From positions 83,937 to 147,936 of the forward strand of contig NZ_MSXW01000026.1 of NCBI RefSeq assembly GCF_001945445.1: 64,000 bases of DNA. Reading direction: 5' to 3'. How positions within the stretch are numbered: the stretch's first letter is position 1; each line of letters opens with the position of its first letter. Shown here one piece after another: positions 48,984 through 56,075 of the stretch. The notes under the pieces are model-generated. The model was not told the DNA's origin. It saw only the letters and a program-made list of their open reading frames with translations, and ran no database searches. A program made the position numbers and the translations under genes. Source of the DNA: Pseudomonas sp. PA27(2017) (GTDB lineage Bacteria > Pseudomonadota > Gammaproteobacteria > Pseudomonadales > Pseudomonadaceae).

Positions 48984-49319
48984 ATGATGAATTGGCGTCC
49001 ACTTACAACCTGTGTGAAAGACTCATTTGGGAGGGGTGTAGTATTTCGCTTCCCGGCAAAACAACCATTCGAGAAAGTCGTCGACTTCATGATCATTGAA
49101 GAACATGACTCACCAACTTTTTATAAAATTATATGTTCTTCTGGCTATCACGCAGGTCAAACAGAGCTAGTATTTCCAGCAGAAGCAAAGTATGAGTCCG
49201 GCGGAATATCAGTAGACTGGCTAAAGAAAAACTGGTCGTTTTGGGTGTACGCGGAATGCGAGCTTGTAGACGTCAATTACGTTGATTGCTATCCTTCCGG
49301 GTATAGCGTAGAAACCTAA
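48984..49319 (+). CDS. Imm45-like immunity-type protein (cassette gene)
   Basis: The 111-residue protein has the order FRFP near residue 22, VVDFMIIEEHD near 32, CSSGYHAGQTELVFP near 51, and VDWLKKNWSFWVYAECELVDV near 77. From memory this is the pattern of the Imm45 family, which protects against polymorphic toxins; I could not check. No toxin gene is next to it. The gene starts three bases after attC-like site 1 and its stop lies inside site 2. The second ATG of the ATGATG start is equally possible. Confidence 0.6.
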   Translation: MMNWRPLTTCVKDSFGRGVVFRFPAKQPFEKVVDFMIIEEHDSPTFYKIICSSGYHAGQTELVFPAEAKYESGGISVDWLKKNWSFWVYAECELVDVNYVDCYPSGYSVET

Positions 49320-49389
49320 CTAGTGGTTCAAATCGCTCGCTTCGCTCACTGAGACGGGCTAAAGCCCGCTTCTCAACCAAACATTAGGT
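49314..49389 (+). other. attC-like site 2
   Basis: Best-preserved site, 76 bases: left core ACCTAAC and right core ATTAGGT. The outer arms GAAACCTAA (49311-49319) and TTAGGTTTC (49384-49392) are exact complements; inner TGGTT/AACCA and a hairpin CGGGCT, AA, AGCCCG (49355-49368) complete the fold. Confidence 0.65.
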
Positions 49390-49397
49390 TTCTGAAT

Positions 49398-49700
49398 ATG
49401 ATCACAAAAGAGCAAGCTCATAAACTTGTCGCAGAAGCCATCGGAGGAAAGCGTGATTGGCTGCCTGAAGGCGATGAGATAATCATTATTGAAAAAGAAA
49501 CCATTGAAAGGTCGTGGGGCTGGGCCATCTTCCATACATCTAAGTTATGGTTAGAAACTAACGACACTAAATATTCCTTGGCCGGCAATGCTCCGACGCT
49601 CGTAGAGCGTGAAACTGGAAAGCTCATACCGACTGGCACAGCTTTTAGCATTGACCGATACATTGAAAACTATGAGGCAACTGGCAATCCCCATACCTAA
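49398..49700 (+). CDS. Imm35-like immunity-type protein (cassette gene)
   Basis: The 100-residue protein contains WGWAIFHTSKLWLETND near residue 39 and AGNAPTLVERETGKLIPTG near 61, followed by FSIDRYIENYEATG. This is the arrangement I remember for the Imm35 immunity family (AGN-P-V-R-TG then GTA...I..Y...Y). No cognate toxin is beside it. The gene starts nine bases after attC-like site 2; its stop lies in the left core ACCTAAC of site 3. Confidence 0.65.
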   Translation: MITKEQAHKLVAEAIGGKRDWLPEGDEIIIIEKETIERSWGWAIFHTSKLWLETNDTKYSLAGNAPTLVERETGKLIPTGTAFSIDRYIENYEATGNPHT

Positions 49701-49809
49701 CCAGCCAGGCAGGGTGGATAATGCGAAGCTTATCCACCGTAATCCGCACTGACTGAACATTGACGGTTCAGACTCACAGCGGTGGATGGAAAGAGCGCCA
49801 TCCACCCTA
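49695..49809 (+). other. attC-like site 3, interrupted by a repeat
   Basis: The left core ACCTAAC (49695-49701) is intact. Instead of a normal loop and right core, a repeat of about 100 bases follows after CAGCCAGG. I find no right-hand GTTRRRY core. Confidence 0.4.
49709..49809. repeat. GCAGGGTGGAT repeat, copy 1
   Basis: Begins GCAGGGTGGAT, then AAGCTTATCCACC, CTGAACATTGACG, and ends CCATCCACCCTAC, so the ends are imperfect inverted repeats. A related copy is at 50287 and another element with the same ends at 57212. Confidence 0.6.
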
Positions 49810-50277
49810 CTTGCTGAGTCTGCAATCCACACGATTGCAGATGCGGTGTTCGCAAAGCCCGATCCGTTCGTTGCAGAGGCATACTCCGAGCACGGCCGAA
49901 AATCTCGCGTGTTCAATACAGCGGCGGATTTGGCCGATTACATTAAAGGTCAGCTCGCAGGCCCTGAAAAACTGGCTTATATCTTCATTGTCTACTCCGA
50001 TATGGGTGGCAGCCCGGTACGGCGGACCATTCATTTAGATCCAAAGCACTGCCCCGGCCAGAAGTTTCGTTTCACATGGGACGGTTTTGGACTGATCTCG
50101 CTGCAGTTGTATGGCTCCGATCGGCTCCAAATGTCGCGAATTTGCTCGAACTCACCAGCTCGAGCGAAGGCTTGGGCATCTACTTGCCCGGACTGGAGTC
50201 CACCCGACGCTTGGAATTGGAGGGCTGTTGAAAGCCATACTCGGCGGCTGCAGAGAGTCCTCAAGAAGGTCATCTAA
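49786..50277 (+). CDS. hypothetical cassette protein, 5' end probably replaced
   Basis: The 163-residue frame starts inside the repeat: its first eight codons or so are repeat sequence. From about residue 13 it looks native (HTIADAVFAKPDPFVAEAY, KLAYIFIVYSDMGGSPVRR, KFRFTWDGFGLISLQLYG, WNWRAVESHTRRLQRVLKK). The original start may have been lost or lie in another frame. The stop TAA is part of the ATCTAAC core of site 4. Function unknown. Confidence 0.5.
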   Translation: MERAPSTLLAESAIHTIADAVFAKPDPFVAEAYSEHGRKSRVFNTAADLADYIKGQLAGPEKLAYIFIVYSDMGGSPVRRTIHLDPKHCPGQKFRFTWDGFGLISLQLYGSDRLQMSRICSNSPARAKAWASTCPDWSPPDAWNWRAVESHTRRLQRVLKKVI

Positions 50278-50461
50278 CAGCCAAGCAGGGTGACTAACGC
50301 AAAGCTTATCCACCACAATCTGTACTGTCTGAACATTGACGACTTAAACCCGCAATGCAGGTTGGAGAAACGCCATCCACCCTCCCCACTAACGAAACGG
50401 TTAAAATCATTCTCATTCCTCACCAAGATGAACCACACGGCCCCTTGACTGAACGTTAGGA
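50272..50461 (+). other. attC-like site 4, expanded by a repeat
   Basis: The left core ATCTAAC (50272-50278) and right end CCCCTTGACTGAAC plus GTTAGGA (50455-50461) are 190 bases apart because repeat copy 2 and about 45 extra bases lie between. The next gene starts five bases after the right core. Confidence 0.45.
50287..50393. repeat. GCAGGGTGGAT repeat, copy 2
   Basis: Shares with copy 1 the flank AGCCA-GCAGGGTG, AAGCTTATCCACC, CTGAACATTGACG and CGCCATCCACCCT, but is more diverged. It sits at the same place relative to the left attC core as copy 1. Confidence 0.55.
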
Positions 50462-50466
50462 ATAGC

Positions 50467-50826
50467 ATGGCTAATCAACTTACAGTTCTTAAATACATCC
50501 TTTGGCTTAGCCTGCTCATAGGCTGCGCTTTCTTATTTTTCTCGGGCGCCAACAACAATGCTTTCCTTTCAATACCGATCGAAGCATTCCCTATTCCACT
50601 GGCCGTTTCATTAGTTCTAGCAGCATACCTGCTGAACCTTAAGAGCAAAGTATTCAGGTTCCTGCTTTGGGCTGGGCTATTAGCATCTACAGCATCAATC
50701 GTATGGTTCATTCTTCTCTACATCGCAACCCCATATGGAACGGAAGCAACACTTGCACTGTATTCAATAGCCATAACAATCATGGCCTGGCTACAGCTCA
50801 AAAATTATCGAACGAATCCTAACTAA
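50467..50826 (+). CDS. small membrane protein (cassette gene)
   Basis: The 119-residue product has four predicted transmembrane segments (near residues 10-26, 41-57, 63-85 and 92-108) with short loops and a basic tail. No family is recognised. It starts five bases after the right core of attC-like site 4 and ends in the TCCTAACTAA left core of site 5, the normal layout for a cassette gene. No clear Shine-Dalgarno, as is common in cassettes. Confidence 0.62.
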   Translation: MANQLTVLKYILWLSLLIGCAFLFFSGANNNAFLSIPIEAFPIPLAVSLVLAAYLLNLKSKVFRFLLWAGLLASTASIVWFILLYIATPYGTEATLALYSIAITIMAWLQLKNYRTNPN

Positions 50827-50880
50827 TGGTTCAACTGCTTACTTTGCCCACAGGGGCAGACTGAAGCCTACCGAGCACTC
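50817..50880 (+). other. attC-like site 5, left half only
   Basis: TCCTAACTAATGGTTCAAC matches the left half of site 2 (CCTAACTAGTGGTTCAAA). A small hairpin TGCCC, ACAG, GGGCA follows, but no right core is found. It may be the decayed end of the array. Confidence 0.4.
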
Positions 50881-50895
50881 GCTTGAGTATTTATA

Positions 50896-51252
50896 GTGGC
50901 ACTATCCTGCGCCAAGAAGCCAACAGCATTATTTTCTTGCCTGACCTACAACCTATTCAACCTGGCTGCACTTTCTCTATTCTTCAGAGAAGCACTGATC
51001 ATCCGCGGTGACGGCCCCGTCGGTTTTGGTGAGTTGATTCTCAAGTTACTGATGTCGCAAATTGCGCTCGCGCTGCTGGCGATGGGGTTGATCGCCTCCT
51101 TCAAGGCATACCGTGCCGATAAGTTTGGCTGGCGGTCGATCACGGCCTGCGTCATGGCGACCTCGATCCTTGTAGGCTTCTCGGCAATCGCGGTCATGGA
51201 AGCCTGTATGGATGATCGCGGGCATTGCCGGGACTGGCACTGGTATAGCTAG
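50896..51252 (+). CDS. small membrane protein, hypothetical
   Basis: The 118-residue frame starts with GTG and has no good ribosome site. Three hydrophobic stretches lie near residues 16-32, 48-68 and 82-101, and the C terminus carries two Cys and several Trp/His. Base composition rises toward the chromosomal average in its second half. It may be the last island gene or a chance frame. Confidence 0.42.
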   Translation: MALSCAKKPTALFSCLTYNLFNLAALSLFFREALIIRGDGPVGFGELILKLLMSQIALALLAMGLIASFKAYRADKFGWRSITACVMATSILVGFSAIAVMEACMDDRGHCRDWHWYS

Positions 51253-51406
51253 CCTCGACGGGTAAGCAGTCGCCAAACCGGTAAGTCAGTTCCCCTTACC
51301 ACCTCGAGTTCCCACACCAAGCGACCACGCTGTCTTACTTTGTCCAACCTTTACGCCCATGGATGCATACGATTCGCGCCTGCAAACGATTCGTAAGGAC
51401 TATTCC

Positions 51407-53371
51407 ATGCACGCACCCTTCCCTCGCCGCCCTGTCGGCACGCTGATTCGCCTGGCGACGCTTTGCCTGGTCACCGGCAGCACCCTCGCCCATGCCGAGC
51501 CTCTGGAGCTGGACGATATGGTGGTGACCGCCTCCGGCTTCGCCCAGAATCTGGAAGACGCGCCAGCCTCGGTCACCGTGATCAGCGGCGACGACCTGCG
51601 CAAGCGCTCGGTGCAGAACCTGGCCGATGCCGTGCGTGATGTGGAAGGCGTGGTGGTCAACGGCGGCGCTAACGAGACGGATATCCAGATCCGCGGCATG
51701 CCGGGCGATTACACGCTGATTCTGGTCGACGGCAAACGCCAGAGCGGACGCGATTCGCGCGTCAATGGCAACCGCGGTTACGAGCAGAGCTTCGTGCCGC
51801 CGGCCGCGGCCATCGAACGTATCGAGGTGGTGCGCGGGCCGATGTCTTCGCTGTACGGCTCCGATGCCATCGGTGGGGTGATCAATATCATCACCCGCAA
51901 GGTGTCGCCCGAGTGGGGCGGCAATGTGTCCTACGACTATTCGGCACGTCCGAACAGCGACCAGGGCAATGCCCGCAACACCCAGTTCTATCTCAATGGC
52001 CCGCTGGTCAACGAAGTGCTGGGCCTGCAGGTATGGGGCAACTACCTCGACCGCCAGGCCGATGACGATTTCGAAGCCAATGAAGGCTTCGCTAAGTCCG
52101 ACAACAAGAGCCTGACCGCGCGCCTGGCCCTTACGCCGACCGAGAATCATGACTTCCTGCTCGAAGCGGGCGCCTCGCGCCTGAAGAATGGCGACGGCCT
52201 GAGCGCCAACTGGTCGACCCGCGAACAGAAGAACAACCGAGATCACTGGTCGCTGACCCACGAAGGCCGCTGGGGCTGGGCGGATTCGACGCTGTCTTTC
52301 GCCGAAGAAACCACCAGCCGCGAGGGCAAGGCGACACCAGCGCAGACAGACGTGTTCGGACGCAAGCCGGAGATCCGCAACCGCGTGCTGGACGGCAAGC
52401 TGGTGATCCCCACCGACTACCACGTCACCACCACCGGCGTGCAGTGGAACGAAGCCACGCTGACCGACTGGAACCAGGCCAACCGCGGCACCGCTCGCGA
52501 GCGCGAGAACGAGCAATACTCGGTAGTGCAGAAAGCCCTGTTCGCCGAAGACGAATGGTCGATCACCGACGATTTCGCCCTGACCACCGGCGTGCGCCTG
52601 GACCACCACGAGCAGTACGGCAGCCACGTAAACCCTCGAGTTTATGGCGTATGGCACCTGACCAACGAATGGACGCTGAAAGGCGGCGTAGCCCGCGGCT
52701 TCAAGGCGCCGGAACTGCGCGCGGTGATCGACGATTACGCGGTGGTGCGCCGCAACCGCTTCGTGCAATTCGGCAACTCGAACCTCAAGCCCGAGAGCAG
52801 CACCAACTACGAGCTGAGCGCGATGTGGTCGAACCGTGACGACCTGTCGGCCGGTGCCACGCTGTTCTACAACGACTTCAAGGACAAGCTGTCCACGGTC
52901 ACCACCACCGAACAGTGGCAGGGCCTGACCGTGATGGAGCGGGTCAACGTCGACAAAGCGGTGATCCGCGGTCTGGAGGTGAGCGGCAGCTGGCAGGCGC
53001 TGGCCAACGTGGCGATCAAGGGTAACTTCACCTACCTGGATTCCGAGCAGAAGAGCGGCGCCGACAAGGGCCGGCCGCTGTCGCTGACGCCCAAGCGCAA
53101 GGCGAGCCTGCGTGCCGACTGGGATATCAACGACAGAGCCCTGGCCTGGGCTGCCACCCACTACAGCGGCGAGGAATATGGCGCCACGCTGACCGGCCAA
53201 TCGTCCCGCGCGTACACCACTGCCGATATCGGCGGCTCGTACAAGCTCACCGAATCGCTGACGCTCAACTCGGCGATCTACAACCTGGGCAACAAGCGCC
53301 TGAATGACGAGGACGACGGCACGGTCAATTACGGCCGCACCTATTGGCTCGGCGCGTCGCTGGACTTCTGA
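51407..53371 (+). CDS. cirA: TonB-dependent catecholate siderophore receptor, CirA family
   Basis: The 654-residue outer-membrane receptor has a signal peptide (cleavage near AHA-E), TonB-box-like DDMVVTAS, plug motifs NLEDAPASVTVISGDDL, YTLILVDGKRQSGRDS and ERIEVVRGPMSSLYGSDAIGG, and a beta-barrel ending LGASLDF. Closely resembles E. coli CirA, which takes up monomeric or linear catecholates and is also a colicin and microcin target. AAGGA precedes the ATG; an upstream ATG 16 codons earlier is less likely. No clear Fur box was found upstream. Confidence 0.85.
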   Translation: MHAPFPRRPVGTLIRLATLCLVTGSTLAHAEPLELDDMVVTASGFAQNLEDAPASVTVISGDDLRKRSVQNLADAVRDVEGVVVNGGANETDIQIRGMPGDYTLILVDGKRQSGRDSRVNGNRGYEQSFVPPAAAIERIEVVRGPMSSLYGSDAIGGVINIITRKVSPEWGGNVSYDYSARPNSDQGNARNTQFYLNGPLVNEVLGLQVWGNYLDRQADDDFEANEGFAKSDNKSLTARLALTPTENHDFLLEAGASRLKNGDGLSANWSTREQKNNRDHWSLTHEGRWGWADSTLSFAEETTSREGKATPAQTDVFGRKPEIRNRVLDGKLVIPTDYHVTTTGVQWNEATLTDWNQANRGTARERENEQYSVVQKALFAEDEWSITDDFALTTGVRLDHHEQYGSHVNPRVYGVWHLTNEWTLKGGVARGFKAPELRAVIDDYAVVRRNRFVQFGNSNLKPESSTNYELSAMWSNRDDLSAGATLFYNDFKDKLSTVTTTEQWQGLTVMERVNVDKAVIRGLEVSGSWQALANVAIKGNFTYLDSEQKSGADKGRPLSLTPKRKASLRADWDINDRALAWAATHYSGEEYGATLTGQSSRAYTTADIGGSYKLTESLTLNSAIYNLGNKRLNDEDDGTVNYGRTYWLGASLDF

Positions 53372-53398
53372 TCCGATGTGTCGGGACGGCAATCGTCT

Positions 53399-53427
53399 CC
53401 CGGGTTTCGCTGCGCTCTACGCCAGGC
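53399..53427. repeat. CGGGTTTCGC...CTCTAC repeat, copy 1
   Basis: GGGTTTCGCTGCGCTCTACG followed by CCAGGC. Similar strings occur at about 57002-57018 (partial) and 57331-57362, a dispersed intergenic repeat. Confidence 0.45.
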
Positions 53428-53499
53428 GACGCAATGGCGTGCAGCGCAGACCGTAGCCTGTCACTGAGCGCCGCGCAGGAACGCTTGAGTACTGCAACG

Positions 53500-54837
53500 C
53501 TAGCTGCTGGCAGGCGCCACCCTGGTGTCCTCTTTCGCCTCCAGCATGGCGCGCTTGCTCATCTCGTCGGCCTGCCTGCCCAGATACCAGCCAAGCGCCG
53601 CCCAGACCAAGGCGCAGCCCGCGCCCACCAGCGCCACCAGCACCGCACCCTGCCCGAGCAGATCGAGAAAGCTCTTCACCCAACCGCTGAGGGCATCGCC
53701 GGCGCGGTAGACCACTGTGTCGATGAAGTTCTTCGCCTTGTATTTGCTCTCCGCGTCCAGCGGCGCGAAGAGCATTTCCCGGCCGGGGCGCACGAAGGCG
53801 TATTCGCCGATGCGCCTTACGATCATCAGCGCGGCGAGCATGGCGAAGGTGGGCGCCAGGGCGAGGCCGATAAAGCCCACGCAGACCAGCAGCGGCACGA
53901 TGGCCAGTAGCACCCGCACGCCCAGCTTCTGGGCAATGCGCCCGGTGATGAACAGCTGCGACAGCAAGGCGCCGGCCTGCACGATCACGTCGATGATGCT
54001 GAACACGCGGATCTGCGCATCGCGATTCGGAAAGCGCTCGGCCACCAGGCGCGCCTGCTCGAAATACAGAAAGGTGGTCACCGTGGCGAGCAGCACCACG
54101 AACCCGGCGATGGCCAACAGATAAGGTGATTGCAGTACCCGCGTCAGGCCGCTGAACGGGTTGCCGGCCACCGGCTTGCGTGAACTCTCGGCCTTCACGG
54201 CGCCTGGGCGGCCCGCGCCGCCGACTTCCCGCCAGCGCATCAGCGGTGTCTTGAGGGCCAGGGCGATACCCAGCAGCACGCCAGCCAGCAGCACCAGGCC
54301 GCTTTCGCCGACAACGCCGACCAGCAACGCGCTCATGGCCGGCCCGACCAGGCCGCCGACACTGGCACCGGCGGCGATGAAGGCGAACAGACGCTTGGCC
54401 TGCTGGCTGTCGAACACATCGGCCATCAGGCTCCACGCCACCGACACCACGAACAGGTTGTAGACCGAGATCCACACGTAGAACACCCGCGCCAGCCAGA
54501 CGCTGTCGTCATTGAGCTGAAACAGCACGGCAAAGGCCAGCAGGTTCAGGCAGAAGAACCCGTAGACCCAGTCGACGAAATGAATACGTGGCACCCGTGA
54601 GCTGAGCCAGGCGAACAGCGGCACAGCCACGAGCATCACCACGAAGGTAGCGGTGAACAGCCATTGCAGGTTCTCGACCCCGGCCATGATGCCCATCGAT
54701 TCGCGAATGGGCCGCAGCATGAAATAGCCGGAGAACAGGCAGAAGAACAGTGCGAACCCGGCCAGTGCCGGCCCCAGCTCGTGGCGCTCGGCATTGATGG
54801 CGGCGCCAAGGCGCCGCACCAGAACAGTGGGAAACAT
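53500..54837 (-). CDS. MFS carrier, Npt-like (nucleotide transporter-related)
   Basis: The 445-residue inner-membrane protein has about 12 transmembrane segments and a basic loop near residues 205-230. The start (ELGPALAGFALFFCLFSGYFMLRPIRESMG) and AFIAAGASVGGLVGPAMSALLV are typical of the Npt1/Npt2-like branch of MFS proteins seen in many free-living bacteria; nucleotide transport is not shown for these. AGGAG precedes the ATG. It lies 22 bases downstream of the SDR gene, probably co-transcribed. Confidence 0.75.
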   Translation of the reverse strand: MFPTVLVRRLGAAINAERHELGPALAGFALFFCLFSGYFMLRPIRESMGIMAGVENLQWLFTATFVVMLVAVPLFAWLSSRVPRIHFVDWVYGFFCLNLLAFAVLFQLNDDSVWLARVFYVWISVYNLFVVSVAWSLMADVFDSQQAKRLFAFIAAGASVGGLVGPAMSALLVGVVGESGLVLLAGVLLGIALALKTPLMRWREVGGAGRPGAVKAESSRKPVAGNPFSGLTRVLQSPYLLAIAGFVVLLATVTTFLYFEQARLVAERFPNRDAQIRVFSIIDVIVQAGALLSQLFITGRIAQKLGVRVLLAIVPLLVCVGFIGLALAPTFAMLAALMIVRRIGEYAFVRPGREMLFAPLDAESKYKAKNFIDTVVYRAGDALSGWVKSFLDLLGQGAVLVALVGAGCALVWAALGWYLGRQADEMSKRAMLEAKEDTRVAPASS

Positions 54838-54859
54838 GATGGGCGCTCCTGGCGGTTAG

Positions 54860-55912
54860 TCAGCGGTAGGTGACGCCGGTCAGTTGCTCGGCAATCGTCC
54901 ACAGGCGTGCGACGGCCTCGGCATCCTGAGCAACCGTCGGCACCGTAGCGAGGCCCAGCGGCCCGCGCTTTTCGTCCTCGCCGGTCGGCCCGTAATAGGC
55001 ACCGCCCTGAGCCTGACCGGCGGTGGCGGCATACAGCGTCGGCAGTGCGCCCTGGGCAGCAGAGTGGTACTCGTCGCGATCCTTGGCCCAGTTGCGGCCG
55101 AACTCGCTGTCCAGCCCTGGCCCACGGGCAATCAGCTCGGTCACGGCAACGCCAGGGTGCGCGGCGATGCTCTGGATGCCCCAGCCCTGCTGCTCGCTGC
55201 GCCGTTGCAGCTCGAAGGCAAACATCAGGGTCGCCAGCTTGGACTGCGCATAGGAAGCGTAAGGGTTGTAGGCCCGCTCGGACTGCAGGTCATCGAAGTC
55301 GATGTTGCCACGCAACACCGCGATGCTCGACAGCGTGACCACCCGTGGCGCAGTGCTTTTGCGCAGCAGCGGCAGCACGTGGCCGGTCAGCGCGAAATGG
55401 CCCAGGTAATTGGTAGCCAGCTGAAGCTCATGGCCGTCAGCCGAGGTTCTGCGCTCAGGCGGCGCCATGACCGCGGCATTGTTGATCAGCCCATCGAGGC
55501 GCGGCAGTTTGGCATTCAGCCGGTCACCGAGGGCTTTCACCGAAGCCAGGTCGGCCAGGTCGACTTCCTCGAACTGCACCTGAGCGCCGCGGATTTCCTC
55601 CTTGATGCGCGCCATCGCCTCCCTGCCACGCTGCGGATTGCGGGCGGCGATCACCACTTCGGCGCCGGCGGCAGCCAGCGCCTTGGCATCCTCGAAGCCC
55701 ATGCCGCTGGTGCCGCCGGTAACCAGGAAGATGCGCCCGCTCTGGGATGGCATATCGGCCAGGGTCCAGTCCGGCTTGGGTGCGGTTTGCTGGGCGGGGG
55801 CACTGTTCGCCTCGAGGGCGAAGCCCAGAGTCAGGCTGAGGGTCGCCAGCCACTTGCGCCAAGTGGCGCCGGGGCTGGCCGAGGTGGCCGTTTGCAGGAT
55901 GGTGGTTGTCAT
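54860..55912 (-). CDS. short-chain dehydrogenase/reductase with signal-like N terminus
   Basis: The 350-residue product has a classical SDR core: cofactor loop TGGTSGMG (65-72), NNAA (144-147), Ser near 195, and YAQSK (Tyr221, Lys225). It resembles the retinol-dehydrogenase/WWOX-like group. Unusually, about 45 residues precede the core, with a hydrophobic stretch WLATLSLTLGFALEANSAPA that looks like a signal peptide. GAGGAG is well placed before this ATG. It is divergent from a LysR gene. Confidence 0.82.
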   Translation of the reverse strand: MTTTILQTATSASPGATWRKWLATLSLTLGFALEANSAPAQQTAPKPDWTLADMPSQSGRIFLVTGGTSGMGFEDAKALAAAGAEVVIAARNPQRGREAMARIKEEIRGAQVQFEEVDLADLASVKALGDRLNAKLPRLDGLINNAAVMAPPERRTSADGHELQLATNYLGHFALTGHVLPLLRKSTAPRVVTLSSIAVLRGNIDFDDLQSERAYNPYASYAQSKLATLMFAFELQRRSEQQGWGIQSIAAHPGVAVTELIARGPGLDSEFGRNWAKDRDEYHSAAQGALPTLYAATAGQAQGGAYYGPTGEDEKRGPLGLATVPTVAQDAEAVARLWTIAEQLTGVTYR

Positions 55913-55971
55913 TGTTCGCTCCTCTCGTCGGTGGGAAGTCCGACGGCTCGCAACAGCGCGGCCCGTCGACG

Positions 55972-55985
55972 TGAACCATTGTTCA
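55972..55985. promoter_or_regulatory. possible LysR-type operator
   Basis: TGAAC, CATT, GTTCA is a perfect inverted repeat in the 163-base spacer between the divergent SDR and LysR genes. Spacing is T-N12-A rather than the textbook T-N11-A. Confidence 0.4.
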
Positions 55986-56075
55986 ACGGGTCGCAGGCCA
56001 CGATAAGCCGTATAAAACTGGACGCTGTGTACGCTCAGCCGTACGATCAGAACATCCCGTTCAAGAGTCATCGCC

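Larger units (their letters stand above)
48408..50880 (+). mobile_element. integron-like cassette array without a visible integrase (CALIN-like)
   Basis: Five short genes, all on the plus strand, lie between sites built like attC: gene stop codons fall inside or beside RYYYAAC-like cores (ACCTAAC, ATCTAAC, TCCTAAC), and new genes start 3-9 bases after GTTRRRY-like cores (GTTAGGC, ATTAGGT, GTTAGGA). No intI gene is present in the window. The left limit is unclear because no core precedes the first gene. Confidence 0.55.

Noticed and set aside
51280..51300. GGTAAG...CTTACC hairpin upstream of cirA
   Set aside because: Six-base stem with a nine-base loop and no T-run; too weak to call.
46000..51300. 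CRISPR array
   Set aside because: Repeats in this island are few, imperfect and irregularly spaced, with genes between; they fit attC-like sites, not CRISPR.
51369..51393. Direct repeat ACGATTCG, twice, upstream of cirA
   Set aside because: Only two 8-base copies with 17-base period and no link to a known regulator; no Fur box there either.
51335..53392. 685-codon open frame opposite cirA
   Set aside because: Shadow of the receptor gene.
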